From Nitrososphaerota archaeon (GTDB taxonomy: Archaea; Thermoproteota; Nitrososphaeria; Nitrososphaerales; Gagatemarchaeaceae), in assembly GCA_029785085.1 (NCBI GenBank), contig JAFMAI010000002.1:1-64000 (forward strand): 64,000 bases of DNA. Direction: 5' to 3'. Under the pieces are notes generated by a model, which saw nothing but the letters and a program-made list of their open reading frames with translations, made no database searches and was not told the DNA's origin. The position numbers were made by a program, and so were the translations under genes. This document shows, one piece after another, positions 39,187 to 48,736 of this stretch. Within the stretch, counting starts at the first letter, position 1; every line of letters starts with the position of its first letter.

Positions 39187-40749
39187 ATGGCATCCTTCTG
39201 CAAACGGTTTTACCTTTCACAATCGTACCTTCACAGGTCGTTGATCAGCCGCCTCGAAGAAGCGACGATACTAGAACTGCAAGCAGCCATGGAGGCTGGG
39301 AAACTCACTTCGAGAGCCTTGGTCCAAGAATATCTCGACCGGATTGCCAAACTAGACAAGGCTGGACCTAGGCTGAACTCGATTGCCGAAGTAAACCCTG
39401 ACGCTCTAGTGATAGCCCGACGCTTGGACGAAGAGAGGGTGAAGACAGGCCCGCGAGGGCCGCTGCATGGTATCCCTGTGCTTCTGAAGGACAATATCGC
39501 CACTACTGACAAGATGGAGACCACCGCAGGTTCACTAGCCCTGATAGGCTCCAGGCCTAGTCGGGAAGCATATGTCGTGAAGAAGCTCCGTGAGGCGGGA
39601 GCAGTGATACTCGGGAAGACCAACCTCAGCGAGTGGGCCAACTTCCGCTCCAGCAACTCTTCCAGCGGATGGAGTGCCCGCGGAGGACAGGTACGCAACC
39701 CATATGCCCTGGATCGGTCCCCCTGTGGTTCAAGCTCAGGCTCGGCAGTGGCCGCGGCTGCCAACCTAGCTGCGGCTGCCGTCGGCACGGAGACCGACGG
39801 CTCGGTGCTCTGCCCTTCCTCGGTCAATGGTATCGTAGGCATCAAGACCACCTTGGGACTCATTTCGCGCGCAGGGGTGGTACCAATAGCCCACAGTCAG
39901 GACACAGTTGGCCCGATGGCGAGGACGGTCGAAGACGCCGCCGTCCTTCTGGGTGCGATGGCGGGCGAAGACAGAATGGACCCGTCAACCCGGTCAGGCA
40001 TCGGAAAGTCGCATCGCGACTATACCAAGTTCCTCGATTGCGATGGGATGAGGGGGGTGCGGCTTGGAGTCCCACGTGAGGTATATTTTGGGTACAGTGA
40101 CAAAGCCGACGCCATAGCGGAAGCTGCGATAGGTGTGATGCGGAGGATGGGTGCCACAATCGTTGACCCAGCCGACATCCCTTCGGCGAAGCATATGGAC
40201 GAAGGCGAGATGACCGTCCTCTTGCACGAGTTCAAGGCCGATCTGAACCGATATCTTTCACGGCTCGCGTCCTCGAAGGTGCGGTCGCTGAAAGATGTCA
40301 TTGCGTTCAACGAGAAGCACAAGGAGAAGGAATTGAAATATTTCGGCCAGGATTTGTTCCTCAAGGCGGAGGCGACCATCGGCCTGAAGGACAGAGTGTA
40401 TCAGACTGCGCTGAAAAAGAACCACAGATTGTCAAGGAAGGAGGGGATTGATTATGTCATGGACAAGCACCACCTGGACGCCCTGGTGGCCCTGACAGGG
40501 GCGCCTGCATGGGTGATAGATCACGTCGACGGTGACCACGGCATAGGGGGTTCGTCCCAGCCCACCGCCCTGGCAGGCTACCCCGCAATCACCGTTCCTG
40601 CTGGGTTCGTGTTCGGTCTCCCTGTGGGTATCACTTTTATGGGTCGGGCTTACAGCGAGCCTATCCTGATCAGGCTCGCTTATGCATTCGAGCAGGCGAG
40701 CCGCCACCGGACCCCTCCAAAGTACCCTCCAACAACGGCTTCTGAGTAG
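39187..40749 (+). CDS. Amidase (amidase signature family); start may be downstream
   Basis: 'GIPVLLKDNIATTDKMETTAGSLAL', 'GSSSGSAVAAAANLAAAAVGTETDGS'. Confidence 0.92.
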   Translation: MASFCKRFYLSQSYLHRSLISRLEEATILELQAAMEAGKLTSRALVQEYLDRIAKLDKAGPRLNSIAEVNPDALVIARRLDEERVKTGPRGPLHGIPVLLKDNIATTDKMETTAGSLALIGSRPSREAYVVKKLREAGAVILGKTNLSEWANFRSSNSSSGWSARGGQVRNPYALDRSPCGSSSGSAVAAAANLAAAAVGTETDGSVLCPSSVNGIVGIKTTLGLISRAGVVPIAHSQDTVGPMARTVEDAAVLLGAMAGEDRMDPSTRSGIGKSHRDYTKFLDCDGMRGVRLGVPREVYFGYSDKADAIAEAAIGVMRRMGATIVDPADIPSAKHMDEGEMTVLLHEFKADLNRYLSRLASSKVRSLKDVIAFNEKHKEKELKYFGQDLFLKAEATIGLKDRVYQTALKKNHRLSRKEGIDYVMDKHHLDALVALTGAPAWVIDHVDGDHGIGGSSQPTALAGYPAITVPAGFVFGLPVGITFMGRAYSEPILIRLAYAFEQASRHRTPPKYPPTTASE

Positions 40750-40846
40750 AGATGCCGTACCACCTGCTGTCCCCCCATGGTCTTCGCTGCGGCACCAAAT
40801 CCTCCACGAGGAACCCTTAAATCAGGATTATTACATATGTTATAGT

Positions 40847-41698
40847 GTGGGTGAAAGCTACTCGCATCCGGAGGTCATCGTATCCACACAGTGGGTCTTC
40901 GAACACCTGCACGACCCAAAGGTAAGGGTCGCCGAGGTCGACTATGACCCGGCGGCGAACTACAACCAGGGGCACGCCCTCGGCGCCGTCCTATTCGACT
41001 GGAAGAAGGACATGAACGACTCTCTGAAAAGGGATATACTCTCCAAGGAGCAGTTGGAGGAGCTCTTCCAACGTAACGGCATCTCCAACGACACCACCTT
41101 GGTCCTCTACGGTGACTTCAACAACTGGTTCGCTGCATACGCGTTCTGGGACCTCAAATACTACAAGGTCGACAAGGTGAAGCTGATGGACGGAGGGAGG
41201 AAGAAGTGGTTGTTGGAAGACAGGCCGATATCCAAGGACATCCCATCGTACCCGCGCGCCAAGTTCAGTGTCGCCGGGCCAGACACGGCGGTCAGGATAT
41301 ACCGGGACGAAGTAAGGGCGGCGGTGGGGAAGCCTGACAAGGTCCTAGTCGATGTCAGGGGTCCGAAGGAGTTCACAGGCGAGATAACCGCGCCGCCGGA
41401 ATATCCCAACGAGGCAGCCCAGAGAGGGGGCCATATCCCCGGCGCGAAGAACATCCCGTGGGGGATGGCGGTAAACGATGCTGATGGGACCTTCAAGCCA
41501 AGGCAGGAACTTGAAGCGCTGTACACAGCCAAAGGTGTCACCAGAGACAAGGGGGTGATCACCTACTGCAGGATAGGAGAGCGCTCCTCACACAGCTGGT
41601 TCGTTCTGAAGTACCTGCTTGGGTATCCAGACGTGAAGAACTATGACGGCTCTTGGACTGAGTGGGGTAACTCCATACTCTATCCTGTAGAGAAGTGA
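40847..41698 (+). CDS. Thiosulfate sulfurtransferase (two-domain rhodanese)
   Basis: 'VIVSTQWVFEHLHDPKVRVAEVDYDPAANYNQGHALGAVLFDW', active site 'VITYCRIGERSSHSWFVLKYLLGY'. Confidence 0.92.
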   Translation: MGESYSHPEVIVSTQWVFEHLHDPKVRVAEVDYDPAANYNQGHALGAVLFDWKKDMNDSLKRDILSKEQLEELFQRNGISNDTTLVLYGDFNNWFAAYAFWDLKYYKVDKVKLMDGGRKKWLLEDRPISKDIPSYPRAKFSVAGPDTAVRIYRDEVRAAVGKPDKVLVDVRGPKEFTGEITAPPEYPNEAAQRGGHIPGAKNIPWGMAVNDADGTFKPRQELEALYTAKGVTRDKGVITYCRIGERSSHSWFVLKYLLGYPDVKNYDGSWTEWGNSILYPVEK

Positions 41699-41701
41699 TA
41701 T

Positions 41702-42352
41702 TCAGCCTTTCTTCACTATGAAGTGACTGAGCGCGCCTTCTGGGCGCACCTCTAGGAGGAAGTTTCCAGTCTGGTCCTGCCACCTGGCCATCTCGATTTC
41801 AGCAGTGGGGTCATCGGAGACCAAATGGATAACCGTTCCCCTGGCTGACTTGGCCAGTTCCTCGTCCAGCCGCGCGAGGACGACAGAACACTCTGCTCCT
41901 ACTTCGTAAAGCTCGACATCAGGGAAGGCGGCGAAGCAACGGACCCCCATGGAACGGTGTCTCTCTTCAAGTGTCGGGGTGGCGACTTCGAGAGAGCGAA
42001 GCCTACACCGTCCCCCCACGTTCTCCACCAGAGCCAGCCACCCGTCGCCGAAGGGGTCCCTGTTGACGATGCGCGGATTCTTCCCGAGCGTCTCATTTGG
42101 CTTCTTCACGACACATTCAAACGGCGCCCGGACCACGTCGAAGTGTCTGGGGCCTTCCACAGCGGCCAGCGAATGTCCCTCAGCAATCCTGGATTCCTCA
42201 GGTTTCACCGAGACAGCAGTGAACCCCCCCGAAAGCCAGGAGACTAGAGGCGTGACACCAACTCTCCATAGGCTCCCCTCGAGGCGCCCCCACGTCCCGA
42301 ACTCGGGATCATACAGCATGTCATCCCTGTATTCGCAACCGCCAACTTTCAT
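41702..42352 (-). CDS. GcvH-like domain (Lys to Arg at lipoyl site) fused to TusA-like domain
   Basis: N-terminus aligns gap-free with window GcvH around the lipoyl site ('AAVEGPRHFDVVRAPFECVVKKPN' vs 'GTVESIKAVSEVYAPLSGRVVETN'); C-terminus 'GAECSVVLARLDEEL...GTVIHLVSDDPTAEIEMARWQDQTGNFLLEVRPEGALSHFIVKK' is TusA-like. Confidence 0.78.
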   Translation of the reverse strand: MKVGGCEYRDDMLYDPEFGTWGRLEGSLWRVGVTPLVSWLSGGFTAVSVKPEESRIAEGHSLAAVEGPRHFDVVRAPFECVVKKPNETLGKNPRIVNRDPFGDGWLALVENVGGRCRLRSLEVATPTLEERHRSMGVRCFAAFPDVELYEVGAECSVVLARLDEELAKSARGTVIHLVSDDPTAEIEMARWQDQTGNFLLEVRPEGALSHFIVKKG

Positions 42353-42485
42353 GCTCAAAAGGGTGGACCGGGGGGTCTTAGAGCATTTGCGGCCAGTGCA
42401 GGCGAACACCGGCTTCAGTGGTCTATCTCCGGCACGGAATGGCTCGTTGAATTCCTGAAATAGCGGCTCGCGATAGTAGACAGCC

Positions 42486-42953
42486 TTGTTTCACGATGGC
42501 CCCCGCCTAGTTGTAATCCGTAGTGCTTCTGTGCTCTTCGGATTCTTCCTCGGACTGGTGGGCGCCTCCCTGGACCTGTATTCAGCATATCAATTCATGG
42601 TCGGGCCTTCTCAGAATCCCATGCCCGCGCCCGCTGCGGGGATGCTGACTATCCAATTCGTCGGGCCTGGGTTCCTCTTTGGGGTCGGTGGCGCTGCATT
42701 GGGGATTTTTGTACTTGCATCCGCTGCGGCGAGCATATCGGCCTTCGGGGCCGCCCACATGAGAGCGTTCGGGGGATTGATGATTGTCTATGGACTCCTC
42801 ATGGTATTGACAGGGTCATCCATGGGAGGGATGGCGTCAGCCAAGGGGCCGGAGTCCTTTCTTGGCTTCGGAATGTTGCTGGTGGGAGGACTCATGGCGA
42901 TCAACGGTTTCATGATGCTGAGGGAAGCCGCGCTCTCGCCCAACTCGATGTAG
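42486..42953 (+). CDS. Small membrane protein, about four TM helices
   Basis: 155 aa, repeated hydrophobic segments. Confidence 0.5.
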   Translation: MFHDGPRLVVIRSASVLFGFFLGLVGASLDLYSAYQFMVGPSQNPMPAPAAGMLTIQFVGPGFLFGVGGAALGIFVLASAAASISAFGAAHMRAFGGLMIVYGLLMVLTGSSMGGMASAKGPESFLGFGMLLVGGLMAINGFMMLREAALSPNSM

Positions 42954-43009
42954 TAGACTGTGCCCAGGGGCGCTTATCTTAAAGCGGACCGTGCGGGTGA
43001 CCACGCACA

Positions 43010-43378
43010 ATGACGGTGAAGCCAGATGGGTCAGTGAGGCGTCAGCCTGTCGAGAACGCCGTCGATACAGAGATCGAGTGGCTGGTCGACAGACACGATG
43101 GCGCGCCAAACTTCGAGATGAGGAGATTCAGGATCAGACCGGGAGGGAGCATCCCGAAGCACCTCCATCCGGCGATAGAGCACGAACAGTATGTGCTGCA
43201 GGGGCGGTACAAAGTGGGGATCGGTGACCAGATCCACGAAGTGAAGAAGGGAGACTCCATCTACATCCCCAAAGGCACTCTGCACTGGTACCAGAACACG
43301 GGGGACCAGGACGCGGAGTTCCTCTGTATAGTCCCCAAGACAGAGAAGTACGACTCAGTCTATCCGAAAGTAGAATGA
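43010..43378 (+). CDS. Cupin-domain protein
   Basis: 'IRPGGSIPKHLHPAIEHEQYVLQGRYKVGIGDQIHEVKKGDSIYIPKGTLHWYQN'. Confidence 0.9.
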   Translation: MTVKPDGSVRRQPVENAVDTEIEWLVDRHDGAPNFEMRRFRIRPGGSIPKHLHPAIEHEQYVLQGRYKVGIGDQIHEVKKGDSIYIPKGTLHWYQNTGDQDAEFLCIVPKTEKYDSVYPKVE

Positions 43379-43524
43379 CGGCAGTCCTAGCACAGACAGC
43401 CGAATCAGACGTAGCACATCCTGCACCAGAGGAGCAGGATTAGACGTGGGTGCTGCTCTCCGGATTAATCTAGGACAACGGGCTCAGAGTTCTTATCTCC
43501 CATGTCTGAGGTTGCAACGCCGAG

Positions 43525-44610
43525 ATGAACGAATTCACGAAGAGCTTCCTCAGGTCAGCTTACAAGGAGTACTACTTCCGCTGGGCCAGTTCTATCGAGT
43601 TCCCAGTTGACATCGAGGGAAGGGAATTCGGATACATCCCGTTCGGCGCCGGGATGGTCCGTCACCTGTCGTTCAAGAACGAAGGGGTGGCGGTCGCAGA
43701 GATTCTAAGACAGTCGCCGTCATCTGTGTATTGTTCCAACGCCCGCTATGAACGCCCCACTATGCCCATTGATGAGAAAGGGTGGCTGGGCGCCGAACTA
43801 ATCTTCGACATAGATGCCACCGACATCCCCACTCCGTGCAAAAAGGAACACGACCTCTGGTACTGCGAGAAATGCCACGCCTCGGGGAAACTCCCCAGGC
43901 CGGCCAAATGCTCCAAGTGCGGGGGGCCCACCACGGAGTTCCACGGAATCTGCGAAACCTGCTTGGACGCGGCATGGGAACACACTATGAGAGTGGTCTG
44001 CTTCCTTACTGACGACTTCGGGGTCGAACGAGAAGCGATTAGGATTTATTTCTCGGGCAACAGAGGATATCATCTCCAAGTATACGATGATAGGTTCGAA
44101 CAACTGGATCAGCTCGCCCGCGGTGAGATAGCGGAGTACGTCCGTGGGACCTCTCTCCCACCCAGCCAAAGCATAACTTCGACTCTCAGGCGAAGGACGC
44201 AGACCGGCGCCATCGGCGCAGGATGGACCAGGCGCATAACTGCATACATCGAACAGCGCAGGGAAGGCTACAGCGGCACCACACAGAAGCTCGTCTCCGA
44301 GGCGATTGCCTCCCAGCGTGCTCTGGTCGATTCTTCGGTGACCACAGATATCCATCGGGTGTTCAGGCTAGCAGGGACGCTGCACGGGACAACTGGGATG
44401 TCCAAGACGCGGGTGATGTCCAAGGATAGATTCGATCCCCAAGAGGATCCATACGTCTTGGCCGCGAAGGCGGTGAATGTCGCAGTATCTTTTTACCCCC
44501 AATTCAGGGCCAGGCACAGGGACTTTGGCCCGTACAAATCAGTCACAGTCGAGTTGCCCGCCTTTGCGGCGGTACAAATCCTGACTAGAGGTCTAGGCGA
44601 AGTGGTTTGA
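43525..44610 (+). CDS. priS: DNA primase small subunit
   Basis: 'SAYKEYYFRW', 'ELIFDIDATDI', zinc knuckle, 'IYFSGNRGYHLQVYD', 'RLAGTLHGTTG'. Confidence 0.94.
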   Translation: MNEFTKSFLRSAYKEYYFRWASSIEFPVDIEGREFGYIPFGAGMVRHLSFKNEGVAVAEILRQSPSSVYCSNARYERPTMPIDEKGWLGAELIFDIDATDIPTPCKKEHDLWYCEKCHASGKLPRPAKCSKCGGPTTEFHGICETCLDAAWEHTMRVVCFLTDDFGVEREAIRIYFSGNRGYHLQVYDDRFEQLDQLARGEIAEYVRGTSLPPSQSITSTLRRRTQTGAIGAGWTRRITAYIEQRREGYSGTTQKLVSEAIASQRALVDSSVTTDIHRVFRLAGTLHGTTGMSKTRVMSKDRFDPQEDPYVLAAKAVNVAVSFYPQFRARHRDFGPYKSVTVELPAFAAVQILTRGLGEVV

Positions 44611-45168
44611 ATGCCTGAAGCGACGCTCGAACACCTGAAGCGTAGGCTCGAGTTGGAGACGCAGTCAGGAGGACTACTCCAGCTCCCGGCTGACTTCTAT
44701 GCGGGCATGTCAGCGTACACCCAGAAACTGAAGAGGTCCGCAGGCGCAGGGGCGTCAGAGATGACCGTCCGATTAGCTGCCGTCCAGGCGAGGATGATTG
44801 AGTCCATGGTCAGGGAGCTGCTGCAACTCAGGGTTGCGAAGGCGATGCGACAGGGCGCCATCCTACAACTTCTCCCGGAAGAAAGGTACGTGTGCTCCGC
44901 AGAGCAGAAGTTCGAGAAGCGCTTCCAGACCTTAGTAGAGGCGATTTCAGGGGGTCAACCATCCTTCCTAGAGTTCGCCCACATGACCGAGAGCCAGAGA
45001 AACATCACAGTGCGATTCGTGAAACACGTCAACGAGCTGGTGGGACTCGACCTGAGGCGTTACGGCCCATTCGAGCCCGAGGACGTGGCATCCATTCCTG
45101 CCGCCAGCGCAGATATCCTAATAGCGGGTGGTGATGCAATCGAAGTCACCACCAGAGACGACGTCTAG
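44611..45168 (+). CDS. GINS complex subunit (Gins51-like)
   Basis: Directly follows priS; 'LPADFYAGMSAYTQKL', C-terminal small domain 'YGPFEPEDVASIPAASADILIAGGDAIEV'. Confidence 0.8.
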   Translation: MPEATLEHLKRRLELETQSGGLLQLPADFYAGMSAYTQKLKRSAGAGASEMTVRLAAVQARMIESMVRELLQLRVAKAMRQGAILQLLPEERYVCSAEQKFEKRFQTLVEAISGGQPSFLEFAHMTESQRNITVRFVKHVNELVGLDLRRYGPFEPEDVASIPAASADILIAGGDAIEVTTRDDV

Positions 45169-45186
45169 GTGGGTCTCGCACACAGG

Positions 45187-45531
45187 CTAGCTATATGACC
45201 GCCAGGTGTGGCTGCACTTAGCACACCTGTAGAACTGCGTAGGCGGTTCGTCCCCGCTCCTTGTCTGCAGAAACCACCAGAAGGCCTCGTTATGACCACA
45301 CTTGGGGCACTCAGTCTTCGTCGTCGGGAGTGAATTGAGTTTCTCCTCTTTCTCCCCTACCACCTTTATTTGTGGAGTGTTGGAGAGTTCCTCCTCAGTC
45401 TTCTGGACCAACGCGTTCGCTTCCTTCTTAGAATAGCCACAGTTGTCGCAAATATATGTGACTGACACCTCCCTAACTCCCTTCACCTGTTTCAGCTTGA
45501 GTCGAGTCCCACACTTTGGGCAGAACTTCAG
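45187..45531 (-). CDS. Transcription factor S (TFIIS/Rpb9-like)
   Basis: C-terminal 'TECPKCGHNEAFWWFLQTRSGDEPPTQFYRCAKCSHTWR'; N-terminal ribbon '(M)KFCPKCGTRLKLKQVKGVREVSVTYICDNCGY' needs a CTG start at 45531. Confidence 0.9.
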   Translation of the reverse strand: MKFCPKCGTRLKLKQVKGVREVSVTYICDNCGYSKKEANALVQKTEEELSNTPQIKVVGEKEEKLNSLPTTKTECPKCGHNEAFWWFLQTRSGDEPPTQFYRCAKCSHTWRSYS

Positions 45532-45815
45532 CTTGACCCACCACTGAGCGCTTTCTTTACGCCGTCGTAGAGCTCCTTGGTGGTCTCCATGGCCCTGTCG
45601 ACACTGATAGCGAACGCCTTCTCCGGCCTTGCCCGTTGGGATCTGACCTTCAACACGAGCTTCTTAATCAAGGGGTGAGGCGGGAGTACTCCAGCGAAAG
45701 TGACGCTCTTCTCCTCCAGCAGTTCATGATGTACGATTTCAGCGAGGGAGTAATCTTCCCCTGTGATCTCCACCGTGAGGCCCTTTTCGTCTTCACTCGT
45801 GGTCTGAACCTGCAT
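45528..45815 (-). CDS. rpoL: RNA polymerase subunit L (Rpb11-like)
   Basis: 'LAEIVHHELLEEKSVTFAGVLPPHPLIKKLVLKVRS'. Confidence 0.9.
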   Translation of the reverse strand: MQVQTTSEDEKGLTVEITGEDYSLAEIVHHELLEEKSVTFAGVLPPHPLIKKLVLKVRSQRARPEKAFAISVDRAMETTKELYDGVKKALSGGSS

Positions 45816-45888
45816 ATTTTGTCTGGCCGCCCCCCGACTTGTTATTAAACAGATAGCAGCTTGTCAAGCAATGTTCCGAGTTCGGTGG

Positions 45889-46464
45889 CTACGGCTCGAT
45901 GGGGGTTGTCCCGAAGTCCCTGGCCAGTTTCCTCTCCTCTACATTGCCACATTCATCACACTTCAGCTTGGTCGCGCTCCCCTTTAGAAGGGGCCTTCCG
46001 CAGTTCCCGCACAGTGCAGCGACGACTCCCATGTCAGGCTCGTCAACGGTCAGGTGTATTATCCCATTTACCAGACTGAAGACCCTGCATCTGACGATGT
46101 CGCCAGGTTTGACCGGGGTGGTCCTTCTAGCCCCCCTCCCGCCTCCAGAGAGGCCTCTCAGAGAGAGCATGCCAGAGAAGTCCTTGTGAGTGGGTTTTCC
46201 GTTGAGGAAGAAGATATGGACGTTCGCGGAGTTCGCCTGAGACCCTTCGACTTGGCCTGTGACCCAGTCGTCCACGCGGAACAACTCAGGCTCCGTAGCA
46301 GGCTGCACTGAAATTTCCATATTCTTTATGTCCCTCACCACGGAGCCCGCCCTCAAGGCCCTGATTAGTCCGGAGGCGTCGTATGTGTGCATGCCGGGGA
46401 GGAACTCCTCTGATACTGCAAGTTTGTCCCCTGGGAGGGCAATCGGCACTTTCCGCTCTTTCAT
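45889..46464 (-). CDS. csl4: Exosome RNA-binding protein Csl4
   Basis: 'PGDKLAVSEEFLPGMHTYDASGLIRALRAGSVVRD', S1 domain, C-terminal 'CGNCGRPLLKGSATKLKCDECGNVEERK'. Confidence 0.92.
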   Translation of the reverse strand: MKERKVPIALPGDKLAVSEEFLPGMHTYDASGLIRALRAGSVVRDIKNMEISVQPATEPELFRVDDWVTGQVEGSQANSANVHIFFLNGKPTHKDFSGMLSLRGLSGGGRGARRTTPVKPGDIVRCRVFSLVNGIIHLTVDEPDMGVVAALCGNCGRPLLKGSATKLKCDECGNVEERKLARDFGTTPIEP

Positions 46465-47561
46465 TGCTTTATGAGCCCCACTGTGAGCTCGATCCATTTC
46501 GCGCGCTCAAGGAACTCCCCCGGATCCCTCCCCTCAATAAGTGCGACTAATGCGTCCGCCTGGGGGATGGATAGCACCGGCCTATCGAAGGTAAACCCAT
46601 CCACCGATATCCTGGGGCAGGCTGTCTGGACGAAAGCTTCGATTTCTCTATGGGGGGCGAGCCGCTCCGTGGTAATGTCCCTCATTGCCAACCGAACCAC
46701 TTTCTTCCCATTCATTTCTAGGCGCTTTGTTATCCAGTTGCTCCTTCCGAGCATCTTCTGACCTTCCTTCAGCCCTGTGATGACGCCGAACACCCGAGCA
46801 TCCCTGGCCTTGTAGACAGCGAGTATGGCCCTCTTCTTCCTCTCGTTGGCGGCAGCCTGCATATCGGTCACCTCATTGGTGTAGGGGTCGAGCATGAACG
46901 TGGGTTTCCCCATGGACAGGGCGAGCCCTACGGCGTGGAATTCGCTCTCTCCAAGGAAGACAAAGGCGTCTACCTCGCTCCTTGTGGGGAAGGGCGCGGA
47001 GAAGTCGCAACCGAACACCTGCCCCTCGAGCATCAAATTGTTCCTCCTGCCGACCACAACATGGAACCCCTTGGCTTCAAGCTTCTCTTTCACTGGGCCG
47101 AGCTGATGGAGGTGCTGGCTGAACGTCGCGAGCCCAATCCGCTTGTAGGGGGCGAGGCCTTTCACCGCGGTCTCAACCACCTCCCCGAACTCCACATCGT
47201 CAACGGCGTCAATCAGATACGTGTAATTCCCTACCTCTCTGATAGCCGCATTGTGCCCGATATGAAGGGCAAGGTCTGCCTGTAACTTCTCGACGTCGTC
47301 ATCGATGGTATCGCAAACCCCGAAGCAGCTGTCTCCTGACATTATCACAGTCACTCCGTACCTCTCTTTCACCTTCTCCATCAGCTCCTTGGTCTGCCTA
47401 AGCAGGCCCCCGGGGGCATTGACCAGGACAACCCTGGGCCTTTTGTCTTCGATTATCCTGAATACCTCGTTTTCATCTATTTTCACGGTCATGGAACATT
47501 CCTCGGGTGCGGTCTCAAGGAATGGCTCTCCGAGGCCAGTTATATAGTTGGAGGGAGGCAA
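46461..47561 (-). CDS. dph2: Diphthamide biosynthesis protein Dph2
   Basis: 'VVLVNAPGGLLRQTKELMEKVKERYGVTVIMSGDSCFGVCD', 'VVGRRNNLMLEGQVFGCDFSA', 'VQTACPRISVDGFTFDRPVLSIPQADAL'. Confidence 0.92.
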   Translation of the reverse strand: MPPSNYITGLGEPFLETAPEECSMTVKIDENEVFRIIEDKRPRVVLVNAPGGLLRQTKELMEKVKERYGVTVIMSGDSCFGVCDTIDDDVEKLQADLALHIGHNAAIREVGNYTYLIDAVDDVEFGEVVETAVKGLAPYKRIGLATFSQHLHQLGPVKEKLEAKGFHVVVGRRNNLMLEGQVFGCDFSAPFPTRSEVDAFVFLGESEFHAVGLALSMGKPTFMLDPYTNEVTDMQAAANERKKRAILAVYKARDARVFGVITGLKEGQKMLGRSNWITKRLEMNGKKVVRLAMRDITTERLAPHREIEAFVQTACPRISVDGFTFDRPVLSIPQADALVALIEGRDPGEFLERAKWIELTVGLIKQ

Positions 47562-47622
47562 CCGGTTTCGTGCTGGGCGTCAATGGAAGGAGCAGAGCCC
47601 TCGGGCGTCGGAGTGACCCGCC

Positions 47623-47915
47623 GTGTCTACGGTGATTGACGCCAAGAGTATCGTCAAGCTCTACAAGGGAAGCCAGACCCTGCCCTGAACAGTCTGGACC
47701 TCAACGCGAGCCAGGGGAAGATATTCACACCGTCAGGGAGGACGGAGCGGAAGACCACGTTCCTCAGGATGGCGAGCATCCATCTTGCCCCCACCTCCGA
47801 CACGGTCAGCGTGTTCGGGATGGATGCGATGTCGGAGGCGAGGAGGATCAGGCGCAGGGTCGCAATCACATCTCATGAGGGGGCATCTTCAGAGCGCGAT
47901 AATCCTACCCTCTAA
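47623..47915 (+). pseudogene. Decayed ABC-transporter ATP-binding subunit
   Basis: Frame 1 'VSTVIDAKSIVKLYKGSQTLP*', then shifted frame 'ALNSLDLNASQGKIFTPSGRTERKTTFLRMASIHLAPTSDTVSVFGMDAMSEARRIRRRVAITSHEGAS...*'; Walker A degraded, frameshift and early stop. Confidence 0.8.
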
Positions 47916-48034
47916 GAGAGCTGGTTCCACCCACGAGGAACAGCCCCGCCATCCCGGCGCATCCTTGGACCCGAACGCACGTGCCTGGCCCATGCCACCT
48001 GGTTGCCGCCGCTAGACCACTGTTTCCGTGCTTG

Positions 48035-48736
48035 CTACCCTGACCCCTGCCCATCCAAGGAACCGGCCCCGGTCTGTGCCCGACCCCTCAGCATCGCAAC
48101 TGACACCCACCCCATCCAGAGAAGCATGGAAGCCAAGAACGCTCTCTCCGCGAGCCCTCCGTAATGGGCGAAGACGCCAGGAACGACGAAGCCGCCGAGG
48201 AGATCCACCAAGCAAAGGACGACTGCGGCATAGGCGATGGGGAGAGCCACGCCTCGGACCCTCGACAGGTGCCTGTTCCCTTCCATGCCTAGCGAAAGGT
48301 ACACGGCCCCGAAGGCCCCCCCGAGGAAGGCGACGACGGCCACGGCTAGGTGTATCGCGCCGTGCCAGGAGATGGGGGTTGCAGGGACATCAGTGGGGAA
48401 TGCTGCCAAGACCAGGGCCCCAACCGACCAGACGGCGAAGAGGTAGCCTCCTCTCCTGAATCGACGCCCCATGACGTCGCCGGCGGTCGCGGCCAAGGCG
48501 AGGGCGAACAGGAAGCAAAGGGAAAAGGCTCCTCTGTTGATGAAGTTCAGCGTCATGACGTAGCCGAACGGACCTACGGCGAGGTCGCTTTCCGCCTGGC
48601 TGACCGGACTGTAATGGGGCGGGAGGGCCTGGGCGGCCGAATCTAGGACGAGATAGAGGACCAGGCCTACCAGCGTGGCAGCGAAAAGGAGGCGCGTCCG
48701 TCTTGCCTGGGCGTCTTCTTCAGAGACGGCTACCAA
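48035..48736 (-). CDS. DUF998-like membrane protein
   Basis: 233 aa, ~6 TM; 'HYSPVSQAESDLAVGPFGYVMTLNFINRGAFSLCF'. Confidence 0.7.
   Translation of the reverse strand: MVAVSEEDAQARRTRLLFAATLVGLVLYLVLDSAAQALPPHYSPVSQAESDLAVGPFGYVMTLNFINRGAFSLCFLFALALAATAGDVMGRRFRRGGYLFAVWSVGALVLAAFPTDVPATPISWHGAIHLAVAVVAFLGGAFGAVYLSLGMEGNRHLSRVRGVALPIAYAAVVLCLVDLLGGFVVPGVFAHYGGLAERAFLASMLLWMGWVSVAMLRGRAQTGAGSLDGQGSG

Noticed and set aside
43525-47561. priS-gins51 and dph2-csl4-rpoL-tfs clustering as a novel system
   Set aside because: This replication/transcription/exosome gene proximity is a common archaeal arrangement; only the tfs CTG start is notable.
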